Source of the DNA: Maricaulis sp039978735
Lineage (GTDB): Bacteria; Pseudomonadota; Alphaproteobacteria; Caulobacterales; Maricaulaceae
Length of the DNA: 64,000 nucleotides
Assembly (NCBI RefSeq): GCF_039978735.1
Contig: NZ_JBDWAS010000058.1
Span: 4,636-68,635, forward strand
Reading direction: 5' to 3'
Shown here piece by piece: positions 23,796 through 32,843 of the stretch (the stretch's first letter is position 1; every line of letters begins with the position of its first letter). Below the pieces are notes generated by a model that ran no database searches, was not told the origin of the DNA, and saw nothing but the letters and a program-made list of their open reading frames with translations. The position numbers were made by a program, and so were the translations under genes.

Positions 23796-25640
23796 ATGCC
23801 CGCAGACTACCGCGCCGTGGAATTCCCGCCGGTTGACCTTGAAATAGACCGCCGTCCCGACGGGACGATCGTGATGACGCCGCGCGAGCCGCTCGATGTC
23901 AGGGATGCTTCCGTCCCGGCGGGTCTGGCGCGTCAGGCGCGGCTGCAGCCGGACAAGGTGCATCTGGCGGCCCGCCCGGCACGGGGCGAGCCCTGGGTGA
24001 CGGCGAGCTTTGCCGAGGTGAAGGCGCGGGCAGACGCGCTGACCCGCTTCCTGCTCGACCGGGGCGTCGACCCGGCCAGACCGCTGGTGATCGTTTCGGG
24101 CAATTCGATCGACCACGCCGTTGTGCGCTATGGCGCGATGGGGGCAGGTGTGCCGGTGTGTCCGGTCAGTGCGAATTATGCCCTGCTGGGCGCAGCCGGC
24201 GGGTTCGAGCGCCTGCGCCACGTGATGGACATGGTCAATCCGGGCTTCGTTTTCGCGGAAACGGCGGCTTATGCCCCCGCAGTCGACGCGACGGCGCCGG
24301 CCGATGCGGTGGTGTTGAGCCGGGCCCCCGACGCTTTCAGGACGCCAGCAAGCGATCTGGCCGACGTGCTGTCCGCACCGGCCGGAGACGACATCGAAGA
24401 CCGGATCGCTGCGCTCGATCCCGATGCGCCGGCGGCCTACATGCTGACGTCCGGCTCGACCGGAAAGCCCAAGGCCGTGATCCACACCCAGCGCATGATC
24501 ACCTCCAATCTCTATCAGGGATGGCAGGTGCTCGGCCGCGCTGCCGGCTGGGACGATGTGCTGCTGGAATGGCTGCCCTGGAGCCATGTCTCCGGCGCCT
24601 TTTCCTCGATGGCCGCGGCGATCTTCGGCGGTACTTTCTACATCGACAACGGCAAGCCCTTGCCCGGTCTGTTCGACGAGACGATCGAGAATCTGCGCGA
24701 AGTTCCACTGACCTACTTCACCAATGTGCCCGCTGGCTATGCGATGCTCACCGAGGCGCTGGAGAAGGATGAGGCGCTGCGCAAGACCTTCTTCGAGAAG
24801 CTGCGTCTGATGCTCTATGGCGGAGCGGGTCTGCCGCAGCCCGTCTATGATCGCCTGCAGGCGATCGCCGAGGCGGAGACCGGAAATCGCGTCTTCATGA
24901 CGACCGGATACGGCGCCACCGAGACCACATCGGGCTGTATGTCGATCTATTTCCATTCGGAAAAAGTCGGGATCGGTCTGCCGATGCCGGGGCTTCAGGT
25001 AAAGCTTGTCCCGCTGGACGAGACCCGTTTCGAACTGCGCATGAAGGGACCGATGGTGACGCCGGGCTATCTCGGCCGGCCGGACCTGGAAAGCCAGATC
25101 CGCGACGAGGACGGCTTCTACAGGATCGGCGACACAGCCCGCTTTCACGATCCGGCCGACCCCGCCCAGGGCCTCGCCTTTGCCGGCCGGCTGGCCGAGG
25201 AATTCAAGCTCGATACCGGTACATTTGTCAGCGGCGGCGAGCTGCGGGCCGAACTGGTGCGCGTCGGCGCGCCGCTGATCACAGATCTCGTGCTGTGCGG
25301 TGAAAACCGGTCCTACCTGTCCGCCCTGATCTGGCCCAACGCCGGGGCGCTGGCAGCCGAAGCCGGACTGCCGGACATGCCACCCGCCGACCTGGTACGC
25401 GATCCGCGCGCCCTGGCCGCTATCGAAGCGCGCCTTGCGGCACACAATGCGGCGTGCTCCGGGTCGAGCGAACGCATTCGCCGGTTTGCCCTGCTGTCAG
25501 ACCCGCCGAATGCCGAACGCCACGAAGTATCTGACAAGGGAACGATCAATCAGGAGGCGGCCCGGCGTCATCGCGCCGCCGATGTGGAGCGTCTCTATGC
25601 CGACACGCCCGACGCGGGCGTGGTGGAAATCGCACGCTGA
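23796..25640 (+). CDS. AMP-dependent acyl-CoA ligase, feruloyl-CoA synthetase-like
   Basis: A 614-residue adenylate-forming enzyme that would activate a carboxylic acid to its CoA ester. The phosphate-binding loop LTSGSTGKPKAV lies near residue 217, the TTGYGATET motif near 370, and FYRIGDTARF near 445; the C-terminal region has the SDKGTIN lysine segment. Length and the early PVDLEIDRRPDGT stretch resemble feruloyl-CoA synthetases, which act on phenylpropanoid acids. It leads a + strand operon with the DUF1295, oxygenase and NTF2-fold genes, and is divergent from the NTF2-fold gene at 23630. Confidence 0.88.
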   Translation: MPADYRAVEFPPVDLEIDRRPDGTIVMTPREPLDVRDASVPAGLARQARLQPDKVHLAARPARGEPWVTASFAEVKARADALTRFLLDRGVDPARPLVIVSGNSIDHAVVRYGAMGAGVPVCPVSANYALLGAAGGFERLRHVMDMVNPGFVFAETAAYAPAVDATAPADAVVLSRAPDAFRTPASDLADVLSAPAGDDIEDRIAALDPDAPAAYMLTSGSTGKPKAVIHTQRMITSNLYQGWQVLGRAAGWDDVLLEWLPWSHVSGAFSSMAAAIFGGTFYIDNGKPLPGLFDETIENLREVPLTYFTNVPAGYAMLTEALEKDEALRKTFFEKLRLMLYGGAGLPQPVYDRLQAIAEAETGNRVFMTTGYGATETTSGCMSIYFHSEKVGIGLPMPGLQVKLVPLDETRFELRMKGPMVTPGYLGRPDLESQIRDEDGFYRIGDTARFHDPADPAQGLAFAGRLAEEFKLDTGTFVSGGELRAELVRVGAPLITDLVLCGENRSYLSALIWPNAGALAAEAGLPDMPPADLVRDPRALAAIEARLAAHNAACSGSSERIRRFALLSDPPNAERHEVSDKGTINQEAARRHRAADVERLYADTPDAGVVEIAR

Positions 25641-25667
25641 CGACCTGCCTGACCAACGGAGCAAGAC

Positions 25668-26474
25668 ATGCCTGAATTTGTGTTTGTGATCGGCGTCAAC
25701 TTCGCCGTCCTGATCGGTACCATGCTGGCCCTCTGGCTGATCAGCGTTGCCATTGGCGATGTCAGCTTCATCGACTCCTTCTGGGCGGCGGGCTTTGTGC
25801 TCGTGGCCTTTGTGACCCATTTCCTCACCCCTGACGGCGACGCCCAGCGCAAGCTCCTGCTGCTGGCGATCACGACGGTGTGGGGGCTGCGCCTGGCCGG
25901 CTACCTGCTCTGGCGCTGGCGCAAGGAAGGGCCGGACAAGCGCTATGTCGCTCTGCTCGGCAAGGCCAAGGGCAATCCGCACATGACCAGTCTGACGAAG
26001 GTCTTCCTGCTGCAGGGTGTCCTCTTGTGGATCGTCTCGCTGCCGGTGCAGCTGGGCCAGGTGCCGGCGCAGCCGGCCGGCGTCAGCTGGCTGGCCTGGG
26101 CAGGCGCCGCGCTGGCGATCATAGGCATCTTCTTCGAGACCGTCGGCGACTGGCAGATGGCGCGGTTCAAGGGCAATCCGGACAATGCCGGCAAGGTCAT
26201 GGACCAGGGCCTGTGGCGCTATACGCGGCATCCCAACTATTTCGGCGATGCCTGTGTCTGGTGGGGCCTGTTCCTGATCGCGGCGGAGACGACGCTGGGC
26301 CTGTTCGCGATCGTCGGCCCGATGCTGCTCACCTTCCTGCTCGTCCAGTGGAGCGGTGCCGCCCTCCTGGAGCGCCGTCTCAAGCGGTCGCGGCCCGAAT
26401 ACGAGGCCTATATCCGCCGCACCAGTTCCTTCATTCCGATGCCGCCGCGCCGCGATAGCGGCGAAACGGCCTGA
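25668..26474 (+). CDS. DUF1295 membrane protein (steroid 5-alpha-reductase-like fold)
   Basis: A 268-residue protein with about six transmembrane helices and the C-terminal signature GLWRYTRHPNYFGD followed by WWGLFL and RRPEYEAYIRRT-type sequence (RSRPEYEAYIRRTSSF), which defines DUF1295. The family is related to steroid 5-alpha-reductases and isoprenylcysteine methyltransferases, which bind NADPH or S-adenosylmethionine in the membrane. A reductase acting on an enone or polyprenoid substrate would suit the cluster, but this is inference. It follows the ligase by 27 bases with a GGAG site. Confidence 0.88.
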   Translation: MPEFVFVIGVNFAVLIGTMLALWLISVAIGDVSFIDSFWAAGFVLVAFVTHFLTPDGDAQRKLLLLAITTVWGLRLAGYLLWRWRKEGPDKRYVALLGKAKGNPHMTSLTKVFLLQGVLLWIVSLPVQLGQVPAQPAGVSWLAWAGAALAIIGIFFETVGDWQMARFKGNPDNAGKVMDQGLWRYTRHPNYFGDACVWWGLFLIAAETTLGLFAIVGPMLLTFLLVQWSGAALLERRLKRSRPEYEAYIRRTSSFIPMPPRRDSGETA

Positions 26475-26489
26475 TCACAGGAGTCCCCG

Positions 26490-27971
26490 ATGTCTGTTGT
26501 GAAGCTCGGCACGGTCCCGCACCGCGATCCCGATCCGAACCATCCCTATACGTCCGGTGCCTGGACGCCGGTGTTCGACGAGTATGACGCCGACGATCTC
26601 GAAGTGATCGGCGAGATCCCGAAGGATATCGACGGGATCTACGTCCGGAACAGCGAGAATCCGGCTTTCGGTTCGATCGGTCTTTATCACCCGTTCGACG
26701 GCGATGGCATGATCCACACCATGTCCTTCCGCGACGGCAAGGCGAGTTACAAGAACCGCTTTGTGCGGACCAAGGGGCTGATGGCCGAGATCGAGGCGGG
26801 CAAGCCGCTCTGGGCCGGCATTGCCGAGGATCCGCGCCTGTCGACCCGGCCGGGCTGGGGCGCGCATGGCGGCATCAAGGACTCATCCTCGACCGATGTC
26901 GTCGTGCATGCCGGCAAGATCCTGTCGACCTTCTATCAATGCGGGGAGGGCTATCGGCTCGACCCCTACACGATGGAACAGTTCGGGACGGAAGGCTGGG
27001 TGCCGCTCGACGGTATCTCGGCACACCCCAAGCTGGACGAGAACACGGGCGAGCTGCTCTTCTTCAACTACTCCACCCACGCGCCCTACATGCATTACGG
27101 CGTCGTCGGGCCGGACAACAAGCTCAAGCACTACATCCCGATCCCCGTGCCGGGCCCGCGCCTGCCGCACGACATGGCCTTCACAAAAAACTATTCGATC
27201 ATCGCGGATCTGCCGCTGTTCTGGGATGCCGATATTCTGGCCAAGGGGCGCCATGCCGCGCGCTTCCACCGCGACATCCCGACCCGCTTCGCCATCGTGC
27301 CGCGCTACGGCCAGCCGGAAGACATCCGCTGGTTCGAGGCCGATCCGACCTATGTGCTGCACTGGATGAATGCCTGGGAAGAGGGCGACGAGATCGTGCT
27401 CGACGGCTATTTCCAGGAAGACCCGGCGCCCAAACCGCTTGAGGCGCCCGGCGGCGATCCGCGCCTCGGCCAGCTGATGGCCTATCTGGACGAGAACTCC
27501 TTCAAGCCGAAGCTGCATCGCTGGCGCTTCAACCTGAAGACCGGCGCGGTCAGCGAAAGCCATCTCGACGACCGGCTGCTTGAATTCGGAAGTTTCAACC
27601 AGACGTATGGTGGCGAGAAGTCGCGCTATCTCTACTCCACCTTCACCAAGCCGGGCTGGTTCCTGTTCGAGGGTCTCGTGAAGCACGACTTCGAGACCGG
27701 CAAGAGCGAGACGCTCAACTTCGGTGAGGGCCGGTTCGGCAGCGAGGCGCCGTTTGCGCCGCGCGTCGGCGCCAGGTCGGAGGATGATGGCTACATCGTC
27801 TCCTTCATCACGGACATGGTCGAAAACCGCTCGGAATGCGTCCTGATCGACGCGCAGAACATTGCCGACGGTCCGGTGTGCCGGATCATCCTGCCCCACC
27901 GGATTTCCAGCGGCACGCACGCAAGCTGGGCCGACGGCCCGACCGTGCGTGCAGCCCAGTCAGCAGCCTGA
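26490..27971 (+). CDS. Carotenoid/lignostilbene-type cleavage oxygenase
   Basis: A 493-residue member of the carotenoid cleavage oxygenase family, seven-bladed propellers with a non-haem iron held by four histidines. The four are His179 (SAHPK), His227 (LPHDMAFT), His291 (LHWMNAW) and His477 (SGTHASW). Bacterial members cleave the interphenyl or conjugated double bond of stilbenes, phenylpropenes or apocarotenoids into two carbonyl products with dioxygen. The neighbouring ligase of the feruloyl type favours an aromatic substrate, but terpenoids cannot be excluded. The ribosome-binding site is AGGAG. All ligands are intact, so it should be active. Confidence 0.92.
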   Translation: MSVVKLGTVPHRDPDPNHPYTSGAWTPVFDEYDADDLEVIGEIPKDIDGIYVRNSENPAFGSIGLYHPFDGDGMIHTMSFRDGKASYKNRFVRTKGLMAEIEAGKPLWAGIAEDPRLSTRPGWGAHGGIKDSSSTDVVVHAGKILSTFYQCGEGYRLDPYTMEQFGTEGWVPLDGISAHPKLDENTGELLFFNYSTHAPYMHYGVVGPDNKLKHYIPIPVPGPRLPHDMAFTKNYSIIADLPLFWDADILAKGRHAARFHRDIPTRFAIVPRYGQPEDIRWFEADPTYVLHWMNAWEEGDEIVLDGYFQEDPAPKPLEAPGGDPRLGQLMAYLDENSFKPKLHRWRFNLKTGAVSESHLDDRLLEFGSFNQTYGGEKSRYLYSTFTKPGWFLFEGLVKHDFETGKSETLNFGEGRFGSEAPFAPRVGARSEDDGYIVSFITDMVENRSECVLIDAQNIADGPVCRIILPHRISSGTHASWADGPTVRAAQSAA

Positions 27972-27984
27972 ACGGAGATTGGAC

Positions 27985-28524
27985 ATGAGCTATCCGCCGA
28001 ACACGCTTGAGACCCTGATCGCCAAACAGGACATACAGGACGTCCTCGCGCGCTATGCCCGGGGTGTGGACCGGGCCGACGCCGACCTGCTCCTGTCCTG
28101 CTATCACGCTGATGCGATCGAGGAGCATGGCAGCACCTACAAGGGTCCCGCGCACGAATACGTGCTGGGCGCGGTCGAGCGTCTGGCAAAGCTGAGCCAT
28201 CCGATGGCGCACTATGTCAGCAATGTCCACGTCGAGTTCTCCGACGATGGCGAGACGGCCTGGGTCGAGAGCTATGTGCTCACCTTCGCGCGCTTCGACG
28301 ACAAGTCGGGCCAGGCGCATGACACGCTGACCGGCGGCCGGCTGGCCGACCGTTTCGAGCGCCGCGGCGGGATCTGGCGGATCGCTCACCGCAAGATGGC
28401 CTTCGACTGGAACCGCGACGCCCCGGCCAACGAGACCTGGTGCCTGGGCCTGTTCAATCCCGACGACCCCAAAATGGTCATGGGCAAGCGCGGCAAGGAA
28501 GACCTGTCCTACAGCCGGTTCTAG
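27985..28524 (+). CDS. SnoaL/NTF2-fold protein (type A)
   Basis: A 179-residue protein starting at the ATG at 27985, 13 bases after the oxygenase stop. It shares the pattern KQDIQDVLARYARGVDRAD, YHADAIEEHGS and a C-terminal WNRDAPANETW with the protein at 17131, so the two are paralogues placed in different operons of the same block. The fold is that of SnoaL cyclases and dehydratases. Its 3' end overlaps by four bases, tail to tail, with the glycosyltransferase gene on the other strand, and no terminator is visible between them. Confidence 0.85.
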   Translation: MSYPPNTLETLIAKQDIQDVLARYARGVDRADADLLLSCYHADAIEEHGSTYKGPAHEYVLGAVERLAKLSHPMAHYVSNVHVEFSDDGETAWVESYVLTFARFDDKSGQAHDTLTGGRLADRFERRGGIWRIAHRKMAFDWNRDAPANETWCLGLFNPDDPKMVMGKRGKEDLSYSRF

Positions 28525-29312
28525 CGGCCGGAGCCTCGCAGTAGGCGCTTTACTGACCAGAACAACTGCCAGGCGCGCAGGATGCCGGCATAGACCCAGC
28601 TGTCATATGACCGGGCATACACGTGCGCGTAGATCGGATTGACGTCGCGGCCGCGTTTGTGCGGGTAGATGCCGAAATACGGGTTTCTTTCGCGAAAATT
28701 GAAGTTCATGCGATGCGGCTCAACGCCGGAGCGCCACAGGGCGTAGGGGAGGCTGACCTGGTCTCTCAAGCGATAGGCTGCAAAGCAAGCGTTCCAGCAT
28801 TCCATCGCCGTATCGAGTTCGATCACCTTGTGATTTTTCAAAAGAACTCCGGTCTCGAACAGCCCAACATGATCATCGAAACCGCTTTCCAGATACGCCT
28901 GATATTCCTGTCTCAGCCTTTCAGCGCCTTCAGCCTTCTTGTTCTGAATGCAGCTTTCGACCTCTTCGGCGACGTTCTTGCGCAAGGGGTGCGGGAATGT
29001 CCCAACTGCTTTACCGGCCGCCAGAAAGGACCTGAAGAGCGCTCGTGTCGAACCGAGAACCCTGATATTACCATCGACGTAGATAGAAGCGTCGTAGCCT
29101 GGCAGAATCCGCTGTATCAAAGCGCGGTGATAGAGGTTTGCGGCCTTTGGCGTCGCAAACGCTCCAGCGTCGACTGCGCGAGTGGTCCAGCCATGGACCT
29201 GCATGTCGGGGTCGTCGGTTATGATGACGTAGTCAATCTCCGGATCCGCTTCTACGGGCGGGTAGACGCGGTCGTAATCTCCGAAGACTGCGGTGTAGAC
29301 GAGCAGGCGCAT
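28521..29312 (-). CDS. DUF616 (TOD1/MUCI70-type) glycosyltransferase
   Basis: A 263-residue protein beginning RLLVYTAVFGDYDRVYPP and containing SIYVDGNIRVLG, HPLRKNVAEEVESC and DHVGLFETGVLLKNH. These are hallmarks of DUF616, a glycosyltransferase-like family that also occurs in plants as TOD1. The YVDGN segment probably takes the part of the DxD nucleotide-sugar site. It follows the GT2 gene by three bases on the same strand, so both likely build one surface glycan. Its codon usage is slightly less GC-rich than its neighbours, which may hint at transfer. Confidence 0.85.
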   Translation of the reverse strand: MRLLVYTAVFGDYDRVYPPVEADPEIDYVIITDDPDMQVHGWTTRAVDAGAFATPKAANLYHRALIQRILPGYDASIYVDGNIRVLGSTRALFRSFLAAGKAVGTFPHPLRKNVAEEVESCIQNKKAEGAERLRQEYQAYLESGFDDHVGLFETGVLLKNHKVIELDTAMECWNACFAAYRLRDQVSLPYALWRSGVEPHRMNFNFRERNPYFGIYPHKRGRDVNPIYAHVYARSYDSWVYAGILRAWQLFWSVKRLLRGSGR

Positions 29313-29315
29313 GAG

Positions 29316-30188
29316 CTAGCGGCCTGCGATAATCCGGCCAGCCCGCCGTGCACCTCGCGCCATGACACTCGTCGCGACATCGGGCCAGTAAGCCGGCATT
29401 CCGGGGGGGGGCACATTGTCCGCGAGCGCCCGGCTCCAGGCAATCTGGGCGCGATAGTGCTTGGGCTTCATCAGGGCGGGCCGCAGGACTGACGCCAATC
29501 GGGTCTGGAAGGTCTTGTCCTTGCGTTGCAATCCGTTATTGCCTTCGTACTCGCCCCGGTGACACACAGCGGCGCGTGGATTGAATTGGTAGAGGAGCTT
29601 GAGGTGCCGGGCGCGGGCAAAGAACTCCTGGCCAATGAACCCGTACATCTTCAGCCGCTCGCTGAAGAGGCCGGCTGATATCCAGTCTTGGCGGCGCATG
29701 CAGAGGTTGTTTTCGATCATGTACGCGTTCGGCCAGTCGCGATGCAGGGTCTCGAAGTCGAGCGGGGTGCAGGGCGGCAGTTTGGCCAGTTCCTGCATCT
29801 TCCAGACCATGCGCGTTTCGCGCGGATCGGACGGGTGGCGCGGGCCGCCTGTCATGACGCCGTCAGCGACGCAGGCCTTGTGCTCCGCAACGAAATCCGG
29901 TTCGGGAAAGCTGTCGTCATCGAGGATGACAACGGCTTCGCCGTCGGCGGCAAGGATGCCCCGATTGCGCGCCACGGCGAGGCCATAGTCGCGGCATTCG
30001 GTGTCAATCCACTTCAGGTCGAAAGGTGTCCGGCTTCCGGCAAGCATGTCGGCTGTGCCATCCGTCGATCCGTCAATCGCGACGATCAGCTGGAAATCCG
30101 GATCAGACTGCTGTTCCAGCTCGGCGATCAGCTGCGCGACGAGATCCTTGCGATTGTAGGTCGTTACAACGATCGAAAGGGAAGGCAT
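29316..30188 (-). CDS. Glycosyltransferase family 2
   Basis: A 290-residue protein starting at the ATG at 30188; the frame is open further upstream but has no family likeness there. It opens with LSIVVTTYNRKDLVAQLI and has VAIDGSTDGTADML and the metal/nucleotide-sugar site ILDDDSFPEPDF, all typical of GT2 (GT-A fold) enzymes. Near the C-terminus a run of nine cytosines (29403-29411 on the complementary strand) encodes three prolines. It is the first of two glycosyltransferase genes. Acceptor and sugar are unknown. Confidence 0.88.
   Translation of the reverse strand: MPSLSIVVTTYNRKDLVAQLIAELEQQSDPDFQLIVAIDGSTDGTADMLAGSRTPFDLKWIDTECRDYGLAVARNRGILAADGEAVVILDDDSFPEPDFVAEHKACVADGVMTGGPRHPSDPRETRMVWKMQELAKLPPCTPLDFETLHRDWPNAYMIENNLCMRRQDWISAGLFSERLKMYGFIGQEFFARARHLKLLYQFNPRAAVCHRGEYEGNNGLQRKDKTFQTRLASVLRPALMKPKHYRAQIAWSRALADNVPPPGMPAYWPDVATSVMARGARRAGRIIAGR
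29403..29411 (-). repeat. Nine-base poly-C tract inside the GT2 gene
   Basis: Nine consecutive C on the coding strand, encoding Pro-Pro-Pro at about residues 260-262 of 290. A one-base slip would change only the last 30 residues. Confidence 0.9.
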
Positions 30189-30457
30189 CTTGGTCAGACC
30201 TTTTCGGCAGCGCTGCAAAAGGCCTGCTCGTGCGCTCGCCATGAGCGTCCTGATTTGTATACAAAGGTGGAGGCTCGGTCCGGGCGCAGAGCCTTTGCTA
30301 CAGCGTCTGATCGACCTCTGATGCTCGACACAACAACGCCCCAATCAATGCGCCCGGAACCCACTGGTCTTGATTGCATATCAGGGAAAGACGGACAAGC
30401 CGCATCAGGCCCCACGGACCTGCGTTTCGTTCCGGATTTCGCGGCTTAACGGTGTCC

Positions 30458-31927
30458 CTACCCCCCAAACACGACCGGCGAGAGCCAGAGCGCGGCCATG
30501 GCCAGGACGGCGATGGCGACGATGTTCAGAAGGAAGCCGGCCCGGGCCATGTGCGGGATCGAGACAAGGCCCGAGCTGAACACGATGGCATTCGGCGGTG
30601 TCGCCACCGGCAGCATGAAGGCACAGCTGGCCGCCAGCGTGACCGGGATGACAAAGACCAGCGGATCCTGACCGGTTTCCACCGCAATCGCGGCGATGAC
30701 CGGCAGGAAGGTCGCGGTGGTCGCGAGATTGCTGGTCAGTTCGGTCAGGAAGATCACGAGCGCTGTCGCGACGATCACCAGCAGGGCGAGGTTCAGCGCG
30801 CCGAGCGGCGCCAGTTGTTCACCCAGCCAGAGCGCGAGGCCCGAACTGGCGACGGCCGAGGCCAGCGCCAGGCCGCCGCCGAACAGGATCAGCACGCCCC
30901 AGGGCAGCTTGCCCATGTCCTCCCAGACCATGAGCGCCTTTCCGTCCTTGCCGGAGGGAATGAGGAAGGCGCCGACTGCAGCGATCATGGCAACGCCGGT
31001 GTCCGAGATCGAACCGATCACCGGCACGCCCGACAGGAAGCCCCGTCCGACCCAGCCGATCACCAGAAAGGCGAACAGCATGGCCGTGCGCACCTCGGCC
31101 GTGCTCATCGGGCCGAGGGCTGTGCGCATATGGCCGATATGCTTCATGGCGTCTGCGGAGGCGGTGAAGCTGACCGGGAAGATGATGCGGGTGAGCGTCA
31201 GCCAGGCGATCGGGAGCAGCACGGCGCTCACCGGAACGCCCACCAGCATCCAGCGCGCGAAGTCGACCTCGACGCCATAGCTGTCTGACATGAAGCCGAC
31301 CATGAATGCGTTAGGCGGGGTGCCGACGAGGGTGGCGACACCGCCCAGCGTGGCCCCGTAGGCGAGTCCGAGCAGGAGTGCGATCGAGAAATTGCTCCGC
31401 TGGCGAACGTCCAGATCCGGCATGGTCTCGCCGATCACCGTGACCACGGAAACTGCGATGGGCAGCAGCATCAGCGTCGTCGACGTGTTGGAGATCCACA
31501 TGCTGACGATCGCCGCTGCTAGCATGAAACCGCCGACCAGTGCGCGTGCATTCGTGCCCACCATGCGGAAGACGCCGAGCGCGATGCGCCGGTGCAGGCC
31601 ACACCGCTCAATGGCCAGGGCCACGACGAAGCCGCCAAAGAAAAGATAGATGATCGGATGGGCGTAGGGTGACGAGATCTCGCCGATCGTCGAAACGCCG
31701 AGGACGGGAAACAGGACCAGCGGCAGGAAGGCCGTGATCGCGACCGGAATCGCCTCAGTTGCCCACCAGATCGCCATCCAGGCGCCGATTGCGGCGACGA
31801 ACACGCCTTCGTTCGACAGGCCTTCCGGGCGCAGAAAGAGACCGATCAGGATTGCAGCCAGCGGGCCGGCGGCCAGTCCGATGCGCTGATAGAGGGCGGG
31901 CGCGTCGTCATGCGTCGCGTCAGTCAT
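30458..31927 (-). CDS. DASS (SLC13) sodium/carboxylate symporter
   Basis: A 489-residue membrane transporter. The ATG at 31927 has GGAG six bases upstream and lies just after the stop of the esterase gene; an upstream start at 31948 would overlap it. Two repeats carry the sodium/substrate motifs SNTSTTLMLLP and TSNLATTATFLPV, and the two TPPNA turns are present. DASS proteins import di- or tricarboxylates or sulfate with sodium. The coupling to a secreted alpha/beta hydrolase suggests that the hydrolase releases an acid which this carrier brings in. Confidence 0.92.
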   Translation of the reverse strand: MTDATHDDAPALYQRIGLAAGPLAAILIGLFLRPEGLSNEGVFVAAIGAWMAIWWATEAIPVAITAFLPLVLFPVLGVSTIGEISSPYAHPIIYLFFGGFVVALAIERCGLHRRIALGVFRMVGTNARALVGGFMLAAAIVSMWISNTSTTLMLLPIAVSVVTVIGETMPDLDVRQRSNFSIALLLGLAYGATLGGVATLVGTPPNAFMVGFMSDSYGVEVDFARWMLVGVPVSAVLLPIAWLTLTRIIFPVSFTASADAMKHIGHMRTALGPMSTAEVRTAMLFAFLVIGWVGRGFLSGVPVIGSISDTGVAMIAAVGAFLIPSGKDGKALMVWEDMGKLPWGVLILFGGGLALASAVASSGLALWLGEQLAPLGALNLALLVIVATALVIFLTELTSNLATTATFLPVIAAIAVETGQDPLVFVIPVTLAASCAFMLPVATPPNAIVFSSGLVSIPHMARAGFLLNIVAIAVLAMAALWLSPVVFGG

Positions 31928-31928
31928 G

Positions 31929-32843
31929 TCAGTCTCCGTTCGTGGCAAGCTGGCAGGCGGCTGTATTGTAGACCGGTTCGGACACCAGATAGCGGACGGC
32001 GGCGGGCGCCATCCGGGTGTTGTCGTGGGCTACGCCGGGCACGGTCGCGACCGCCCATCCGTGTTCCAGTCCGGCATCGGCAGCCAATCGATCCACCAGG
32101 GCGGCAGTATTCAGGCCGCGCTCGAACCGGTGTGCGCCCTGGGCCCGGGCCTCGGGGGTCTGGCGCAGATTGGATGCATTCGGATCATTGTCGGCCTCGC
32201 CCAGAAGCAGGGTGACCGGCAGGGCGGCAATATCGCCCGGATCGAGCGGCGTGCGCGGCGCGCCGGCAAACCCGTACGGCCATTCGGCCGACATGTCCGG
32301 CCAGGTGTACCAGCCGGCATTGGCGACCACTGCGGCTTCGACGTGCGTATCCGGTGTCAGCATCAGGAAACGATGGACGAATTGCGCGCCGGCAGAATGT
32401 CCGAATATCGAATACCCGTTGCGTGTCGAACCCAGTCCGGCACGCATGGTTGCGAACAGGGGCTCGATGGCGTCGAAGGCTGAGACCGCATCGGTGCCGC
32501 GAAGCGGTTCGCCCAGATTATATCCGGAAGATCTTGGAAAGCCGTCCTGGTCGAAACCGGGGGCGATGATTGCCAGTCCGCAGGCGTCGGCCAGGTCGAT
32601 CCAGGCGTCTCGATAATCGTCGGGATTGCGGTTCACACCGTGCATCACGAAGATGATGGGGGCGTCGGCGGGGAGGTTTTCGGGCCGGTAGGTTTCGACG
32701 CTGAGATCGGGCCCGCCCCATCCGGAATAGACCAGCGAGGCGCGACCCGTGGGGATGGCAAAGCTCGAGTCCGTGCCTTGTGCAGCAGCGATGCCTGTCA
32801 TCGCGGACAGGGCGGCGAGCGTGGCAATGTGGGAGAAGCGCAT
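31929..32843 (-). CDS. Secreted alpha/beta hydrolase, esterase/depolymerase-like
   Basis: A 304-residue protein with a signal peptide (residues 1-21, ending AAA-QG). The nucleophile elbow is GHSAG (IFGHSAGAQF), the oxyanion region is VMHGVNRNPDDY, and a late HD (VAHDNTR) provides the histidine. The pattern resembles PHB depolymerase-like and feruloyl-esterase-like hydrolases. It is the first gene of an operon with the DASS carrier and is divergent from the duplicated TetR regulator. Substrate unknown. Confidence 0.85.
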   Translation of the reverse strand: MRFSHIATLAALSAMTGIAAAQGTDSSFAIPTGRASLVYSGWGGPDLSVETYRPENLPADAPIIFVMHGVNRNPDDYRDAWIDLADACGLAIIAPGFDQDGFPRSSGYNLGEPLRGTDAVSAFDAIEPLFATMRAGLGSTRNGYSIFGHSAGAQFVHRFLMLTPDTHVEAAVVANAGWYTWPDMSAEWPYGFAGAPRTPLDPGDIAALPVTLLLGEADNDPNASNLRQTPEARAQGAHRFERGLNTAALVDRLAADAGLEHGWAVATVPGVAHDNTRMAPAAVRYLVSEPVYNTAACQLATNGD

